Below are positions 19,135 to 30,600 of a stretch of 64,000 bases of DNA, in pieces. The position numbers and the translations under genes are program-made. Source of the DNA: Actinocorallia longicatena (lineage in GTDB: Bacteria; Actinomycetota; Actinomycetes; Streptosporangiales; Streptosporangiaceae); contig NZ_BAAAUV010000021.1 of assembly GCF_039534125.1 (NCBI RefSeq), positions 62,001-126,000 on the forward strand, in the 5' to 3' direction. Within the stretch, counting starts at the first letter, position 1. Each line of letters opens with the position of its first letter. The notes beneath the pieces were generated by a model. The model made no database searches. It saw only the letters and a list, made by a program, of their open reading frames with translations, and was not told the origin of the DNA.

Positions 19135-21840
19135 TCAGGGCTTCGTCTGGGAGAGGTCGAAGACCCGCCCGTGCTCGGTCCTGCGCACCTTGATGATCCG
19201 GTTGGCCACGTCGGCGACGGGGTAGGCGGACTTGTTCTTGACGGCCTTCTTCATCTGGGCGGCGTCCTTCTCCAGGGCGCTGATGGTCCGGGTGACCGCC
19301 CGCTCGAGCCTCTTGTCGGCGTTCCAGCCCGGGACGTCGTCCGCACCGCCCGGCTGGGCGATCGCCGCGGCGAGGGTCGTCCGGAGGACCTCCGCCGCGG
19401 ACGTCAGCGCACCGGCGGTGGCACCGAGCCGGTCCGGGGCGAGCTCGGCGGCCTTCAGGTCGACGGTGGCGGCGAGGGAGCCGAGGTCGAACAGGTCGTT
19501 CTTGGTGCCGTCGCGCCGCTCGCCGTGGCCGCCGCGGTCGCCGGAGTCGACCGTCGCGTACGGGAGCAGGTTGCGGAACTCCAGATAGGCCCGGACGGTG
19601 TCCGCGGGGTCCTCGGCCGTGAGGACCTCCAGCGCGGCGTCGAAGATGTCCCCGAGTTGGCCGCCGTCGAGCTGGTCGGCCGGGAGCGCGGTGGCGAGCT
19701 GGGTCATCAGGTCGCTCTCGAGCTCCTTGAGCGTCTCCTCCTTGAGGACGGCCTGGATGCCGTCCTTCTTGTGCTTCGCGACCAGCTTCTCGACGGCCTG
19801 CACCTCGGTCACCCAGGCGGTGGTGTGCGAGCCCATCCCCTCGACCCCGGACGGCGCCGCCGCGCGTCCCTGGATCGAGACGGCCTTGCCGCCGTCCTTG
19901 AAGGACACGACGAGACTGTCGGTGCGGGCACCGGCGACCCACCGTCCCGGGTCCTTCGACGGGGTGACGGGGCCGAGGTCCTGGTGGACCTTCTCGACCA
20001 TGCCGAGCAGCCGGCCGATCGCCGCGTCGTCGTGGTCCGGGATGAGCTGGAGCCGCCCGGCGAGATGCTCGATCGCCGCCTTGGCCGCCTTGGCCGCATC
20101 GGCGCCGAGGAACCCGGTCTCAGCGGCGGCCAGGGGATAGGCGCGGGAGGCCATCGCCTGGTGGTCGTGGAGGAGATAGCCGAGGATCAGCGCCGCCTCC
20201 TTCTCCACGTCGGCGGGGTCCCCCTCGAGATCGTCGAGCAGGTCGTCCGCCGCATCGTTCCGCTCGCCGATCCTCGTGTTGAGCTTGGTGGCCTCGGCCC
20301 GGCCCTTCGTCGCGTCCATGATGCGGCTCTGCACGGACTGGACCACCTCGCCGAGGTAGGCGGCGTCGGTCATCAGAAGCTTGATCTCCGGATGACCCGT
20401 GTCGGGGCGCGCGGCGAGATCGTCGGCCTGCTTCCTGAGCTCGGCGGCGAGGATCCCGATCCCGACGCGCTCCTTGGCCGCCTCCTTTCTCAGCTTCGCG
20501 CTGCTGCTCGCGGCCTTCTTCTCGTTGGCCAGGAACGCCTCGCCGAGCGTCCGCGCCGTCCCGCCGAGCTTTCTGACCCGCTGGACGGTCTCCACGAGCT
20601 CGCGGTGCCTGGCGGGGGCCACGACCCGGTCGGCACGCGCCTCGCGCAGCGCCGCGTCGAGGGAGAACAGCTTCCACAGACCGGCCTCGGCCCTGGGCAT
20701 GACGTTCTGCTCCCGCTCCAGCCTGGCCTGCTCCTGCGCCTCGTGCCGCAGCAGCGTCTCCTCCTTGGTCTCCTCCTCCTGCGTCCAGGCCTCGATCTGG
20801 TCGGCCAGCACCTGCTCGGCCTGCTCCCGCTTCTTCCGGCGCAGCCGCTGGGCCTCGGTCTCCTCGTCGATCTGCCGACGGCGTTCCCGTTCGAGGTCGG
20901 GGGCGAGGGCGGCGGCGCGGGCGGCGCTCTCCCCCGACCCCTTCGATCCGATCTTGCCCTTGGCGGGGACCGTCGCGAACGGCAGGAAGTTGCGGAACGC
21001 GAGATGGTGGGCGACGGCCTTGGCCAGGCCCTCCGCCGTCAGCGGGTTCTTCAGCGCGTCCCGCACCTCGTAGGCGTAGGTCTCCAGGACGGGTTGGCGC
21101 TGCTTCAGGTCGTTCTCGCCGTACAGGTCCCAGACCTGCCTGCCGATCGACCGCGGCTGCCCGATCCACGCCTCGGACTCCAGCTGCCGCGCCATGAGGT
21201 CCCCTGCCGCCTCTGCGAGGGTCTTGCCGTGGACGAGCGCGTGGACGTCGTCGACGGCGACCGTCCAGGCGGAGGTGTGGTCGCCCATCTTCGCCCCGAA
21301 CGGCGACGGCGTCCGCATCCGCCCGACCGCGAGGCGCGCGATCCGGTCGCCCTTCATCCGGACGTGCGGGGACAGCTTGACCTTCTGCCCCTCCTTCAGC
21401 GTGTGGCGCTTGAGCGTCCACTTCAGCGGCTTGGGCGGGGCGGCGGCCTTCGGCGGGGCCGCGACGGGGGTGGTCGTGGTGATCGTGGGGGTCGCGTTGG
21501 TCACCGCGGCCAGGAACGCCGCGGCCGACTTGGCCGGGGGCGTGGTCTTGATCTGGCCCTTCGTCTTCGGTTTGGTGATGCCCTTGGTCGTCGGGACCGT
21601 GTTCGACACCGGCTTGACGAACCGGGTCGGCTTCTTCGGCTGCTCCTTGGCCCGCCGCGCGCTCGTCGTCCGGGTCACGACCGGCGTGTGCGACGCGGCG
21701 CGTTTCCGCTGCGACGCGTCCTCGTAGTCGGAGCCGTCGTCCTCCTCCGAGGAGGACGAGGACTCGTCCCAGTTCTTCTTGCGCTTGGGAGGTGGCGAGT
21801 CGCTGGCCCGCCGCTTCTTTCTGCCGACGCCGTGCGACAT
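19135..21840 (-). CDS. Tc-operon paralogue B (901 aa), duplicated GxHTxAW domain
   Basis: This protein has the same architecture as its neighbours. The first ~150 residues are low-complexity and strongly charged: RKKRR, then PPPKRKK, then a run of serines and acids (SSSSSEEDDGSDYED), then further basic and Thr/Pro-rich sequence. The basic patches look like classical nuclear localisation signals of eukaryotic proteins. Domain copy 1 (GRMRTPSPF...MGDHTSAW) is near residue 180 and copy 2 (GRAAAPSG...MGSHTTAW) near 660. Each is followed by an LPYATV block. A long Glu/Arg/Gln-rich coiled-coil-like helix (about 300-380) lies between them. It starts 9 bp after the previous stop with GGAGG in the gap. 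The function is unknown. Confidence 0.85.
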   Translation of the reverse strand: MSHGVGRKKRRASDSPPPKRKKNWDESSSSSEEDDGSDYEDASQRKRAASHTPVVTRTTSARRAKEQPKKPTRFVKPVSNTVPTTKGITKPKTKGQIKTTPPAKSAAAFLAAVTNATPTITTTTPVAAPPKAAAPPKPLKWTLKRHTLKEGQKVKLSPHVRMKGDRIARLAVGRMRTPSPFGAKMGDHTSAWTVAVDDVHALVHGKTLAEAAGDLMARQLESEAWIGQPRSIGRQVWDLYGENDLKQRQPVLETYAYEVRDALKNPLTAEGLAKAVAHHLAFRNFLPFATVPAKGKIGSKGSGESAARAAALAPDLERERRRQIDEETEAQRLRRKKREQAEQVLADQIEAWTQEEETKEETLLRHEAQEQARLEREQNVMPRAEAGLWKLFSLDAALREARADRVVAPARHRELVETVQRVRKLGGTARTLGEAFLANEKKAASSSAKLRKEAAKERVGIGILAAELRKQADDLAARPDTGHPEIKLLMTDAAYLGEVVQSVQSRIMDATKGRAEATKLNTRIGERNDAADDLLDDLEGDPADVEKEAALILGYLLHDHQAMASRAYPLAAAETGFLGADAAKAAKAAIEHLAGRLQLIPDHDDAAIGRLLGMVEKVHQDLGPVTPSKDPGRWVAGARTDSLVVSFKDGGKAVSIQGRAAAPSGVEGMGSHTTAWVTEVQAVEKLVAKHKKDGIQAVLKEETLKELESDLMTQLATALPADQLDGGQLGDIFDAALEVLTAEDPADTVRAYLEFRNLLPYATVDSGDRGGHGERRDGTKNDLFDLGSLAATVDLKAAELAPDRLGATAGALTSAAEVLRTTLAAAIAQPGGADDVPGWNADKRLERAVTRTISALEKDAAQMKKAVKNKSAYPVADVANRIIKVRRTEHGRVFDLSQTKP

Positions 21841-21849
21841 GATCCCTCC

Positions 21850-24609
21850 TCAGCTCCGGGCGGCCTTGAAGACCCGGGTGTGCTCCCTGTAGCGGACGTC
21901 GAACATGCCGTTTCCGATCGTCCGGCCGTCGAGGGTGCCGTTCTCCCCCGCGGTCCTCATGCTGTCGGCCGTGCCGTTCAGCGAGGCGATGGCGGCCTCG
22001 ACCGCCGCCTTGAGCTCCGGGTGGCTGTTCCAGTTCGGCTCGGGAGGCCCTGCCTGCGGCGGGGGCGCTCCGCCCAGGACGAGGTCGGCGGGGAAGGCGA
22101 GGACGAGGGGCTTGGGGGCCGTCGCGTCCAGGGTGGTCCTGAGCACGGTCGCGGCGTCCGTCATGGATTTCAGGGTGCCGGTCAGGGCCGGTTGCACGAG
22201 CTCGTCGATCTTCTGCTGGAGGGCGGCGTTGAGCGAATCCTTGTCGAAGACCTCGTCGATGGTCCCGTCGCGGCTCTCGCCGTGCCCGCCGCGATCGCCC
22301 GCGTCCACCGTGGCGTAGGGCATCAGGTTGCGGAAGGCCAGGTAGTTCCGGACGGTGTCCTCGGGCGCCTCGGACTCCAGCACCGCGAGAGCCGCGTCGA
22401 AGAGCTCGCCGAGCTGGCCGGCGTCGAGCTGGTCCGCCGGCAGCAGGGCCGCCAGGCCGGTCATCAGCTCACCGCCGAGCTCCTCGCGCGTCTGCTGTTT
22501 GAGCACCGCGCCGACCTTCGCCTTGCCGTGGGCCGCCACGGCCTTCTCGATCGCCTGCACCTCGGTCAGCCAGGCCGTGGTGTGCGAGCCCATGCCCTCC
22601 ACCCCGGACGGCGCCGCCGCGCGGCCCTGAATGTTGATCTTCGACGCGTTGGGGAAGGTGACGACGATGTCGGCGGTCTTGGCGGTGGCCACCCATCGGT
22701 TGGGCTCGGCCGGCGGGGCGATCTTGCCGAGGTCCCTGTGGACCTTCTCGACCTTCTCGACCAGGCGGTCGAGCGCCTCCTTCTCCACCCTGTCGAACAC
22801 CCTGACGTCCTTGCCCAGCTCGTTCCTGTAGGTGGCCGACCTGATGAACTCCCTCAGCTGGGCGGTGGCGGTGGTGGCCGGGTCCTTGCCGAGGAAGCCC
22901 GTTTTGTCGACGGCGACCGGATAGTTCCGGACCATCCTGGACTGGTGCTCGTGCAGGAGCTGCCCGAGCATCAGCGCCGCCTCGTCCTCCAGGACTCCGG
23001 GGTCGGTGTTCAGATCGGTGTACAGCGACTTCAGGTCGTCGCCCTCCTCCTTGAGCTGCCCGGCGAGGCGCAGCACCTCCTTGGTCGCGCCCACCGTCTT
23101 GGTCTTGGCGCCCGCGACCTCGGCCATCTTCTGGTAGATCGCCGCGCCGTCCGTCGAGGTGTCGGCCAGGACCTGGTAGCCCGAGTACCGCATGTCGCCG
23201 AGGTCGTCGCCGAGCGTCTTGAGGTCCGCGAGGCCCTTGTTGAACGCGGGGAGGCCCAGGACCGGCTTGAACAAGGCGGTGGACTTGCGGCGTTCGAGCG
23301 GGGCCGGGGTCCTCTTCTTGTCCGTCTTCGCGCTCTTGCGGCGGTTCTTGTCCTTCGACTCCTGCAAGGCGGCCTTGACCATCTCCTCGCTGATCGAGAA
23401 CTGGTTGCTCAGCTCGAGGGCCTTGGCCGACACCTCCCGGGCCTTGTCGACCTTCTTCACCAGGTCCTGGTGCTTCGTGGGCATGACGACCCGTTCGAGG
23501 CGCGCCTCACGGACCACGGCCTCGAGGGAGAAGAGCTTCCACAGCCCCTCATGGGCTCTGGGCAGGAAGGTCCTCTCACGTTCGGCGGCGGCCTCCTCCT
23601 CCCGCTTGTGCCGGGCGAGGGTCTCCTCCTTCGTCTCGAGCTTCTGCATCCGCCTCTCGATGTCGGCGGCCAGGTCGCTCGCCTCCTTCTCCCGCTTCTC
23701 CCTGGCCTCCTTCTTTGCCTTGTTCTGCGGGAGCTTCTCGGCCTCGAGCATCTCCGCGCGTTGTCTCTCCGCCTCCAGCCGCATGTCGACGGCCAGGACG
23801 GCGGCGCGTGCGGAGCCCTCCCCCGACCCCTTCGAGCCCGTCTTGCCCTTGGCGGGGACGGTCGCGTACGGCAGGAAGTTCAGGTAGGCGAGATGGTGGG
23901 CGATCGCCTTGGCCAGGCCCTCGGCGGTCTGCGGATTCTGGAGGGCGCTCCGGACCTCGGAGGCGTAGGTCTCCAGGACGGGCTTGCGGGCGTCCCGGTC
24001 CCTCTCCTCCAGCGAGTTCCACAGCCTCATGCCGACGGAGTCGGGCTTGCCCGTCCACTCCTCGGCGTGGAGCTGCCGCTCCGCGAGCGCCGCGCAGGCC
24101 TCCGCCACGGTCTTGCCGTGGACGAGCGCCTGCATGTCGTCGACCACGGTCGTCCACGCGGCGGTGTGGTCACCCATCTTCGACCCGAACGGCGACGGCG
24201 TCCGCATCCGCCCGACCGCCAGCGCGCTGATCCTGCCCTCCTTGACCCGGACGAAGGGCGACAGCTTGACCTTCTGCCCGTCCGTGAGGGGGTGCTGCGC
24301 CACCTGCCAGGGGGTACGGGAAGGGGGCACCACGACGGGTCCCGGGTCCAGGAGCATCGGAAGCTCGGGCGCGACATTGGTCAGCAGCGGGAGGACGACC
24401 GGTGCCGTCGTGCCCTTGACCTTGGGGATCAGGTCCCCGCCGACGGAGCCGGGGGTCGAATCGGTCACGAGGACGTCGGTGCTCCGCGACTTCTTGATCG
24501 CGTCCATCCGGCCGCCCAGCCCGCTGCCCTTCTTCTTCTTGAGATCCTTCTTGGGCTTCTTCTTGTACTCCGCCGACCGGTCCTTCTTCGGCTTGAGTTT
24601 TCCCGACAT
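21850..24609 (-). CDS. Tc-operon paralogue C (919 aa), duplicated GxHTxAW domain
   Basis: This is the first paralogue after the TcA gene, 12 bp behind its TAA stop; an AAGGAGG ribosome-binding site overlaps that stop. The N-terminus is extremely lysine-rich (about ten of residues 5-27 are Lys). Copy 1 of the domain has GRMRTPSPF...MGDHTAAW at 133-152, then NFLPYATV near 220. A charged coiled coil of about 80 residues follows, then LFSLEAVVREA. Copy 2 has GRAAAPSG...MGSHTTAW near 660-680, then NLMPYATV and GDRGGHGESRDG. The conserved residues between copies and paralogues (R, PS, MG, HT, AW, PYATV, G-rich RGxxG) suggest one fold used twice. No known toxin catalytic motif is visible. Effector, chaperone or structural partner of TcA are all possible. 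Confidence 0.85.
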   Translation of the reverse strand: MSGKLKPKKDRSAEYKKKPKKDLKKKKGSGLGGRMDAIKKSRSTDVLVTDSTPGSVGGDLIPKVKGTTAPVVLPLLTNVAPELPMLLDPGPVVVPPSRTPWQVAQHPLTDGQKVKLSPFVRVKEGRISALAVGRMRTPSPFGSKMGDHTAAWTTVVDDMQALVHGKTVAEACAALAERQLHAEEWTGKPDSVGMRLWNSLEERDRDARKPVLETYASEVRSALQNPQTAEGLAKAIAHHLAYLNFLPYATVPAKGKTGSKGSGEGSARAAVLAVDMRLEAERQRAEMLEAEKLPQNKAKKEAREKREKEASDLAADIERRMQKLETKEETLARHKREEEAAAERERTFLPRAHEGLWKLFSLEAVVREARLERVVMPTKHQDLVKKVDKAREVSAKALELSNQFSISEEMVKAALQESKDKNRRKSAKTDKKRTPAPLERRKSTALFKPVLGLPAFNKGLADLKTLGDDLGDMRYSGYQVLADTSTDGAAIYQKMAEVAGAKTKTVGATKEVLRLAGQLKEEGDDLKSLYTDLNTDPGVLEDEAALMLGQLLHEHQSRMVRNYPVAVDKTGFLGKDPATTATAQLREFIRSATYRNELGKDVRVFDRVEKEALDRLVEKVEKVHRDLGKIAPPAEPNRWVATAKTADIVVTFPNASKINIQGRAAAPSGVEGMGSHTTAWLTEVQAIEKAVAAHGKAKVGAVLKQQTREELGGELMTGLAALLPADQLDAGQLGELFDAALAVLESEAPEDTVRNYLAFRNLMPYATVDAGDRGGHGESRDGTIDEVFDKDSLNAALQQKIDELVQPALTGTLKSMTDAATVLRTTLDATAPKPLVLAFPADLVLGGAPPPQAGPPEPNWNSHPELKAAVEAAIASLNGTADSMRTAGENGTLDGRTIGNGMFDVRYREHTRVFKAARS

Positions 24610-24621
24610 GGTCCGGCCTCC

Positions 24622-27600
24622 TTAGGGGATCGCCCGGTAGAGGATGACCAGGGACAGGCCCGTGAGGTCGGCGGGATCGCCGTCCAGGGTGAGCCGCCAC
24701 GGCTGCGGCCCCGCGGCCAGGCCCGGGGTGCTCACCGGGCGGCCGGCCTCCAGGGCGAGACGGGCGTCGCCGTTGAGCCGGAACCGTGCCGGGCCCGAGC
24801 CGTCGCCGTACAGGGCGGCGACCGAGGTGACCTGGCGGCCGGAGATTCCCGGCAGGTGGTCGGCGGTGATCGGCAGCTCGAGCTCGCCGGACTCCGCCAG
24901 GGCCTCCCACGCGTCGGGGAACTCGGCGGCGACGTCCAGGAACGTCGCGGTCGGGTAGGGCTTGAGCAGGCCCCGGACGGCCGTGGCGAACGTGTCGCCG
25001 CCGTCCTCCGCGGTGTACTTGACGGTGAGGACGACATCGACGATCCCGGCGGGCACCCGCCGGGCCGACAGCCGCCAGCGGGAGATCGCTCCGCTGCCCT
25101 CGAACGGCAGGTAGCGCTGGTCGTCGTAGCGCAGCTCGAACAGGCCCGAGTTCTCGGTCCCGTCGGCGACCTCCGACAGCGCTATGGTCTGGCCCGCCCG
25201 CCACTCGACGCGCAGCGATCCCGGCGGGCTGCCCTTCGGGTCGAGCAGGTACCGGACGGCCTTCGGATCGGGCTCCTGGACGGTCTTGCCCTCCAGCTGA
25301 GTCAGGGTCGCGTTGACGGTCTCCTGGCCGTCGGCGGTCAGGAACGCGACGCTGACGGTCTTCACCCGCCGCTGGTAGTGGCCGGGGAAGTCGCGGTCGA
25401 AGAGGGTCTCGGTGAGCGCGAACTCGCAGCGTCCCTCGTTCTTGAACGCCAGCAGCGCGAGCCCGTCGAGCTCCAGCAGCGACACCCGCTTGGTGATCTC
25501 CAGCCCGCGGGCGTCGGCGCCGGAGTAGGCGTGGCCGAGACGGTCGAGGTCGAGGGCGAGCTGGTCCCCGGCGAGCAGCCCCTTGCGGCGGCTGTCCCAG
25601 TAGGTGGCCTTGACGATGCCGGGCGCGCTCCCGCGGTCGGCCTCGAAGGCCCGTTCGGCGGCGCGGGCGGTGTCGAAGGCGAGCTGGTAGGTCTGGAAGT
25701 ACAGCCCGGAGATCTGGCCGACCATCCAGCCGTACAGCTCGGGCCCGGCGAACTTGGACGTCAGGAACTCGGTGACGGCCTTGGCGTTCGAGGTCTCCCG
25801 GTCGTGGATCTCCAGTTCCCGCCGGGCGACGGCCAGCTGCAGCTCGGCGGAGTGGATCTGGTGGCCGATCTGGATCAGGTCGTTGCGGCCGGTCGCCAGC
25901 TCCAGGGTCCAGTCCTGCTCCTGGCGCTGCTGGTCGGCGCGGACCCCGAGGACCTCGCCGAGCATGCTGAAGCCCTCGGCGAGGGTGGAGGAGACGTCGG
26001 CGCCGATGTTGAGGGCGTCGCCGATCTGGTCGCCGCCCATCGAGGTGCCCATGATGAACGGCCCGAGGTGGGCCTGGGGCGCGCCGGACGCGATCGCGGC
26101 GCCGATCTTCAGCCCGCCCGCGACCATGTGCCCGGCCGCGCCGATGGACATCATCGCGAGCTGGGCCTCCTGGAGCGGGCTGAGGCCCTCGGCCAGCAGC
26201 CTGGTGAAGTGCTCCACCCGGTGCTGGGCGCCGGCCAGCGAGGCCTTCATCTCGGCGAGCTGGGTCTCGGCGACCGCGACCTGGGTCTCCTTGATCTGCC
26301 GGCCCATCGAGTGGATCTCGTAGTCCTGGCGGTTGCGGAGCATCGCGAGCTGCTCGTCGTCGCGGGAGTCGATCGCGGACAGCAGGTCGCCGCCGAGCTG
26401 GCGGAGCCGGTCGGTCAGCTCCCTGGCGCGCTGGAACACCACGTCGAAGCGGTGCACGGGCGCGGGGCCCGCGGCGGCCGCGACGACCTGGTCGGCGGTC
26501 AGGCCGGCCGCCGCGCCCCGCACCAGCGCCATGACGTCGGCGGGCGGGTCGAACAGCGGCAGCGGGCGGCTGATCCCCATGATGTCGAGCGACGCTCTGA
26601 TCTTGGAGAGCCGGTCCTCGACCCGGTTCCAGTACTCCAGGAACACCTCGTTGCCCGGCACGTAGAAGTAGGGGTTGGCGACGCCCGCGTGGGCCTCGCC
26701 CGCCTTCTCCAGCAGGGTGCCGTCGGCGGTGAGGTGGCCGGTCTCGCCGGGGCCCTCACCGGGATCGAGCTCGTAGGGCGCGGCGTCCGGCAGGGCGGCG
26801 GGGCCGAGCGTCACCGGGCGCTTGCCGAGCAGGTCGTAGGCGAAGATGTAGAGCATCCGCGCCTCGTCGACGGTCTCCGCGGTGTACTGGCGGAACAGCA
26901 GGTCGCCCCAGTCGAGCAGGTTGTCGATGGTGGCCATCACCACGGCCCTGCGGTAGGCCTCGGGGCGCAGCTCGGCGATGGTGTGCGGGTCGAAGGGGTC
27001 GTCCAGGTAGGCCTGGATGAGGGCCCGGCGGTCGCCCATCAGGTCGTACTGGCGGCGCAGCCGGCCGAGCATCGCGACCCGCTCGCCCAGCGCGGCGGTG
27101 CGGGCGTCCTGCGGCCGGGCGGCGAGGGCGGCGCGGACCCCGTCGAGCCCCCCGTTGGGCAGGCCGCCCTCGGCGAGGCCCTTGAGGTAGGTGAGCTCGT
27201 CGGCGGTCAGGTCGCGGGCCCGCCGGAACGCCGGGACCATCGGCTCGACCCGGTCGAGGATCGGGACCAGCAGGTCGGCGACCGGTGGCGCGCCGAGGTC
27301 GGCGAGGTCCCGCCGGGACGCCGTGACGAGCGCGGCCACGTCGACGGCGAGGAACGGCAGGAACCGCCAGTAGCGGATCCGCTGGGTCGGGTCGAAGACG
27401 TACTCGTACCACCGGCGCGCGTCGGAGAAGCGCTGCGCGCCGTTCAGCGCCTGGGCGATGAGCAGCGGCGCGTGGAAGAAGATCTCCCAGTAGTAGAGGC
27501 CGTTGGAGCTGTCGAAGTCCAGGTGCGAGCTGACCGGGACGGCGGTGGACTTCTGTACCGCGATGGTCGTGGGCCCCGACGTGACGGTCTCCGGGGTGGC

Positions 27601-30600
27601 GACGGCGAATCCGGGCAGCTCGTCCAGCTCCTGGGTGGAGGGGTCGAGCAGGGCGTCGACGCCGCCGACGAGCAGCCGCCGGTTCAGCTCGTAGGCCGTG
27701 CTGGTGGTCAGCCGGATGATCTCGCTCGGCAGCGCGGTGATCTCGTACGGCCGGGGCACCGCCTCCGCCTCGGCGTACTCGGCGTAGCGGCCGCCGGAGG
27801 TACCGGAGAAGAAGAAGACCAGGCGTCCCTCGTCCTCCAGCGCCCCGGTGAGCTCGCCGGGCAGGACCGGGGGCAGCGCCCGCCAGTTGCCCTGGTAGGG
27901 CAGGAAGGTCAGGACCGCGTCGGGTTCGGCGTCCGCGGGGAGCACGGCGTAGCCGGACGCGGTGAACACGTACCGCTGCTCGTTGCGGACGAACGTCGCG
28001 GTGATCGCCGAGCCGGTCTTCTTCGGGTAGCCGTCGTCGACGTAGTCGGGGACCGGCTGGCCCTGGGTGAGGGAGTACCGGACGTACTCCTGCGGCCCGA
28101 CCAGGTAGAGCTTCCTGGCGTTCGCCGGCCCCCGCACGAAGGCGGCCGTGACGTTGCCGGTCCTGGTCAGCTCCGTGGAGACGCGGCCGAGGTCGCGGAT
28201 CTTCCTGTTCGCCTCGTCGGCGCCGCCGCCCTTCATCGTGTAGGTGCCGCGGACGTTGTCGAAGGCGATCGTGATCGAGTCGACCTTGACCACCGGTCCC
28301 GGCGGGCCCTGGTCGGGGACCTCGTCGGAGTTCGGGACGAGGCGGGCCGGCGCGCCGTCCCCCGTGAAGTCGGCCTTCAGCTTCACGAAGAAGCCGCCGC
28401 CGATCGCGAAGATCTTGTTGCCGGACACATGGAGCCGCTCGAAGCCGGTTTCGGGCAGCCGCCAGTCGCGGGTCTGCCGGATGGTGCCCAGCGAGCCGGT
28501 GACGGCGATCCCGGTCTGGGCCTTGGAGTAGAAGATCTCGATCCCCGACGCGCTGCCCGCCCAGTCGATCTTCGACCACTGCGGCAGGGCCGGGGACTCG
28601 GTGTTGGTCAGGATCTTCTTGGGGTAGCCGTCGTCGAGGGTCAGGCCCGCGGCGGTGACGCCGTAGCGGTAGTAGTCCTCGCCGCTGAACAGGAGCAGCT
28701 TCTTGTCGCGGACCAGGGCGGCGTCGACCGTCCCTCCCTTGAGCAGGCCGGTGCCGATGGTCCCGAAGACCTCACCGGTGGTCCTGCGGCTGGCCGCCTT
28801 GCCCCCGCTGATCGTGATGAACTTACCGATCTTGGTGGTGGCGGCGTTGGACTCGAAGAAGTACAGCGTGCCGTCGAGGTGGCGGAAGGAGGCGTCGATC
28901 CGGTCCCAGTTGGTGGGCAGCCGGGGGTCGGTGTTGCCGCGCAGCGCCTGGAGCTCCGCCGCGGCGGTGGGCGCCGCGGCCGGGCGGCACAGGAAGCTGC
29001 CGCCCTTGTGGTCGATGCTGAACCACGGACCGTCCTGGGAGTCGGCCGGGGCGTTGAACGGCACGATCTGCGCCTTGGTGATCGGCGTGTGCGGCGGCTC
29101 CGCGAAGATCCGGGTCAGGTCGGCCTCCTTCGGCGGGGTGACCGTGGTGCCGGTGACGGCGGGCAGCCCGTACAGCTCGGGCGTCAGCGTGAACGCCGTG
29201 GTGATCTCGGTGCCCGCGGCCTTGTAGGTGCTGTGCACGACGATGGCGTCGTGGGCGTCGCCGGCGGAGCCCGGCACCACCCGGGAGGCCTGCACGTACA
29301 GGCGGATGTCGGTGACGGGCCCGGCGCGCTCGGTGTCGGCCGCCAGCACCTGGGCGGGCATCCACTCGCCGTTCAGGTTGAGGAAGGAGTAGCAGATCTT
29401 GACCTGGTACCTCGGCGCGGGCGCCGTGATGTTCTGGGTGCTCCCGGAGGTGGTCGTGGTGATGGCGGTCTTGGACGGGTCCTGCTGGGGCACCACGTCG
29501 ACGACCGGCCAGAACACGAACACCCGGCCGAAGGCGTGCACCGGATCGACCCGTTCGGCGGAGATCTGGGTGTCGACCTTCAGCCACGGGTCCCAGGTCG
29601 CCGACAGCTTCTGGCCGTCCCGGAACTCGGCGGTCCGGTAGTAGTAACGGCGCGGCTCGGTGCGGGTGCGGCCGAACAGCACCAGCCGGCGCAGGCCCTC
29701 GGGGGCGCCGTCCGGCGGGTAGACGTAGCCGCCCGCGATCGCCAGCCGCGACACCTCGGTGTACTCGTCCAGGTAACGCTTGTAGGCCGCCTGGACGTTC
29801 TCGACCGTGATCTCGCCCTGGAGCAGGTCGTCCTCCAGCGCCGAGAACGCCGGGGTCTTGCGGGTGCGCAGCTCGGGCCGCAGGTAGTTCTCCGGGTAGA
29901 GGAAGACCTTCCGGTTCGCCTCCCAGGTGCGGTAGGCCCGCATCCAGGTCCACCAGGTGCGCAGCCGGTCCTTGACGGCGTCGGGATCGACCCCGGCGGG
30001 CAGCGCGGGCGTCTCCAGGTCGAGCAGGTAGCGCTGCACGTAGAGCTGGGTGGCGGCGATGGCCTCACGGACCCGGGAGGTCGTGCCCGCCGGGCCCATG
30101 TCGACGTCGATCAGGTACTGCTCGTACAGGTCGCGGGAGCTGCCGTGCAGGGGGACGAGCGCGGCGACGAGGGCGTCCCTCTTCCTCGTGTTCAGCTCGT
30201 TGTGGATCTTCGTCCGGAGCAGCGGCCACTGGACGGCCCCGGTGCGGCGCTCCAGGAACCACTCGACGGCCCCCGCGGCGGCGTCGAGGTCGGGCACGAA
30301 TCCCGGCTCCAGGGCGGGGTCCTGGACGAACAGCTTCGCCCAGACCTTCCCGTGCAGCTCCGACGGCCGCGTCCCGGCCCGGTCCGCGATCGCGAACAGG
30401 TCGACCAGGGCCAGCAGGAACTCGATCTCGAACAGGAACTCCTCGCGGGTGCCGGGGCGCAGCAGGCCGAGATTGCGGCGGGCCCAGCGCACCTCGTCGA
30501 GCTCCCAGCCGAACAGGTCGGCGAGCGTGGAGTAGGGGTCCTCGGCGCCGTTCACGAAGAACGACGCCAGGCCGCCGGGGTGGCTGCGGCACAGCCCGGC

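Noticed and set aside
16686..24609. TcB/TcC or Rhs proteins as identity of the three paralogues
   Set aside because: No YD/Rhs repeats, no autoprotease motif and no Rhs core box are seen in any of them.
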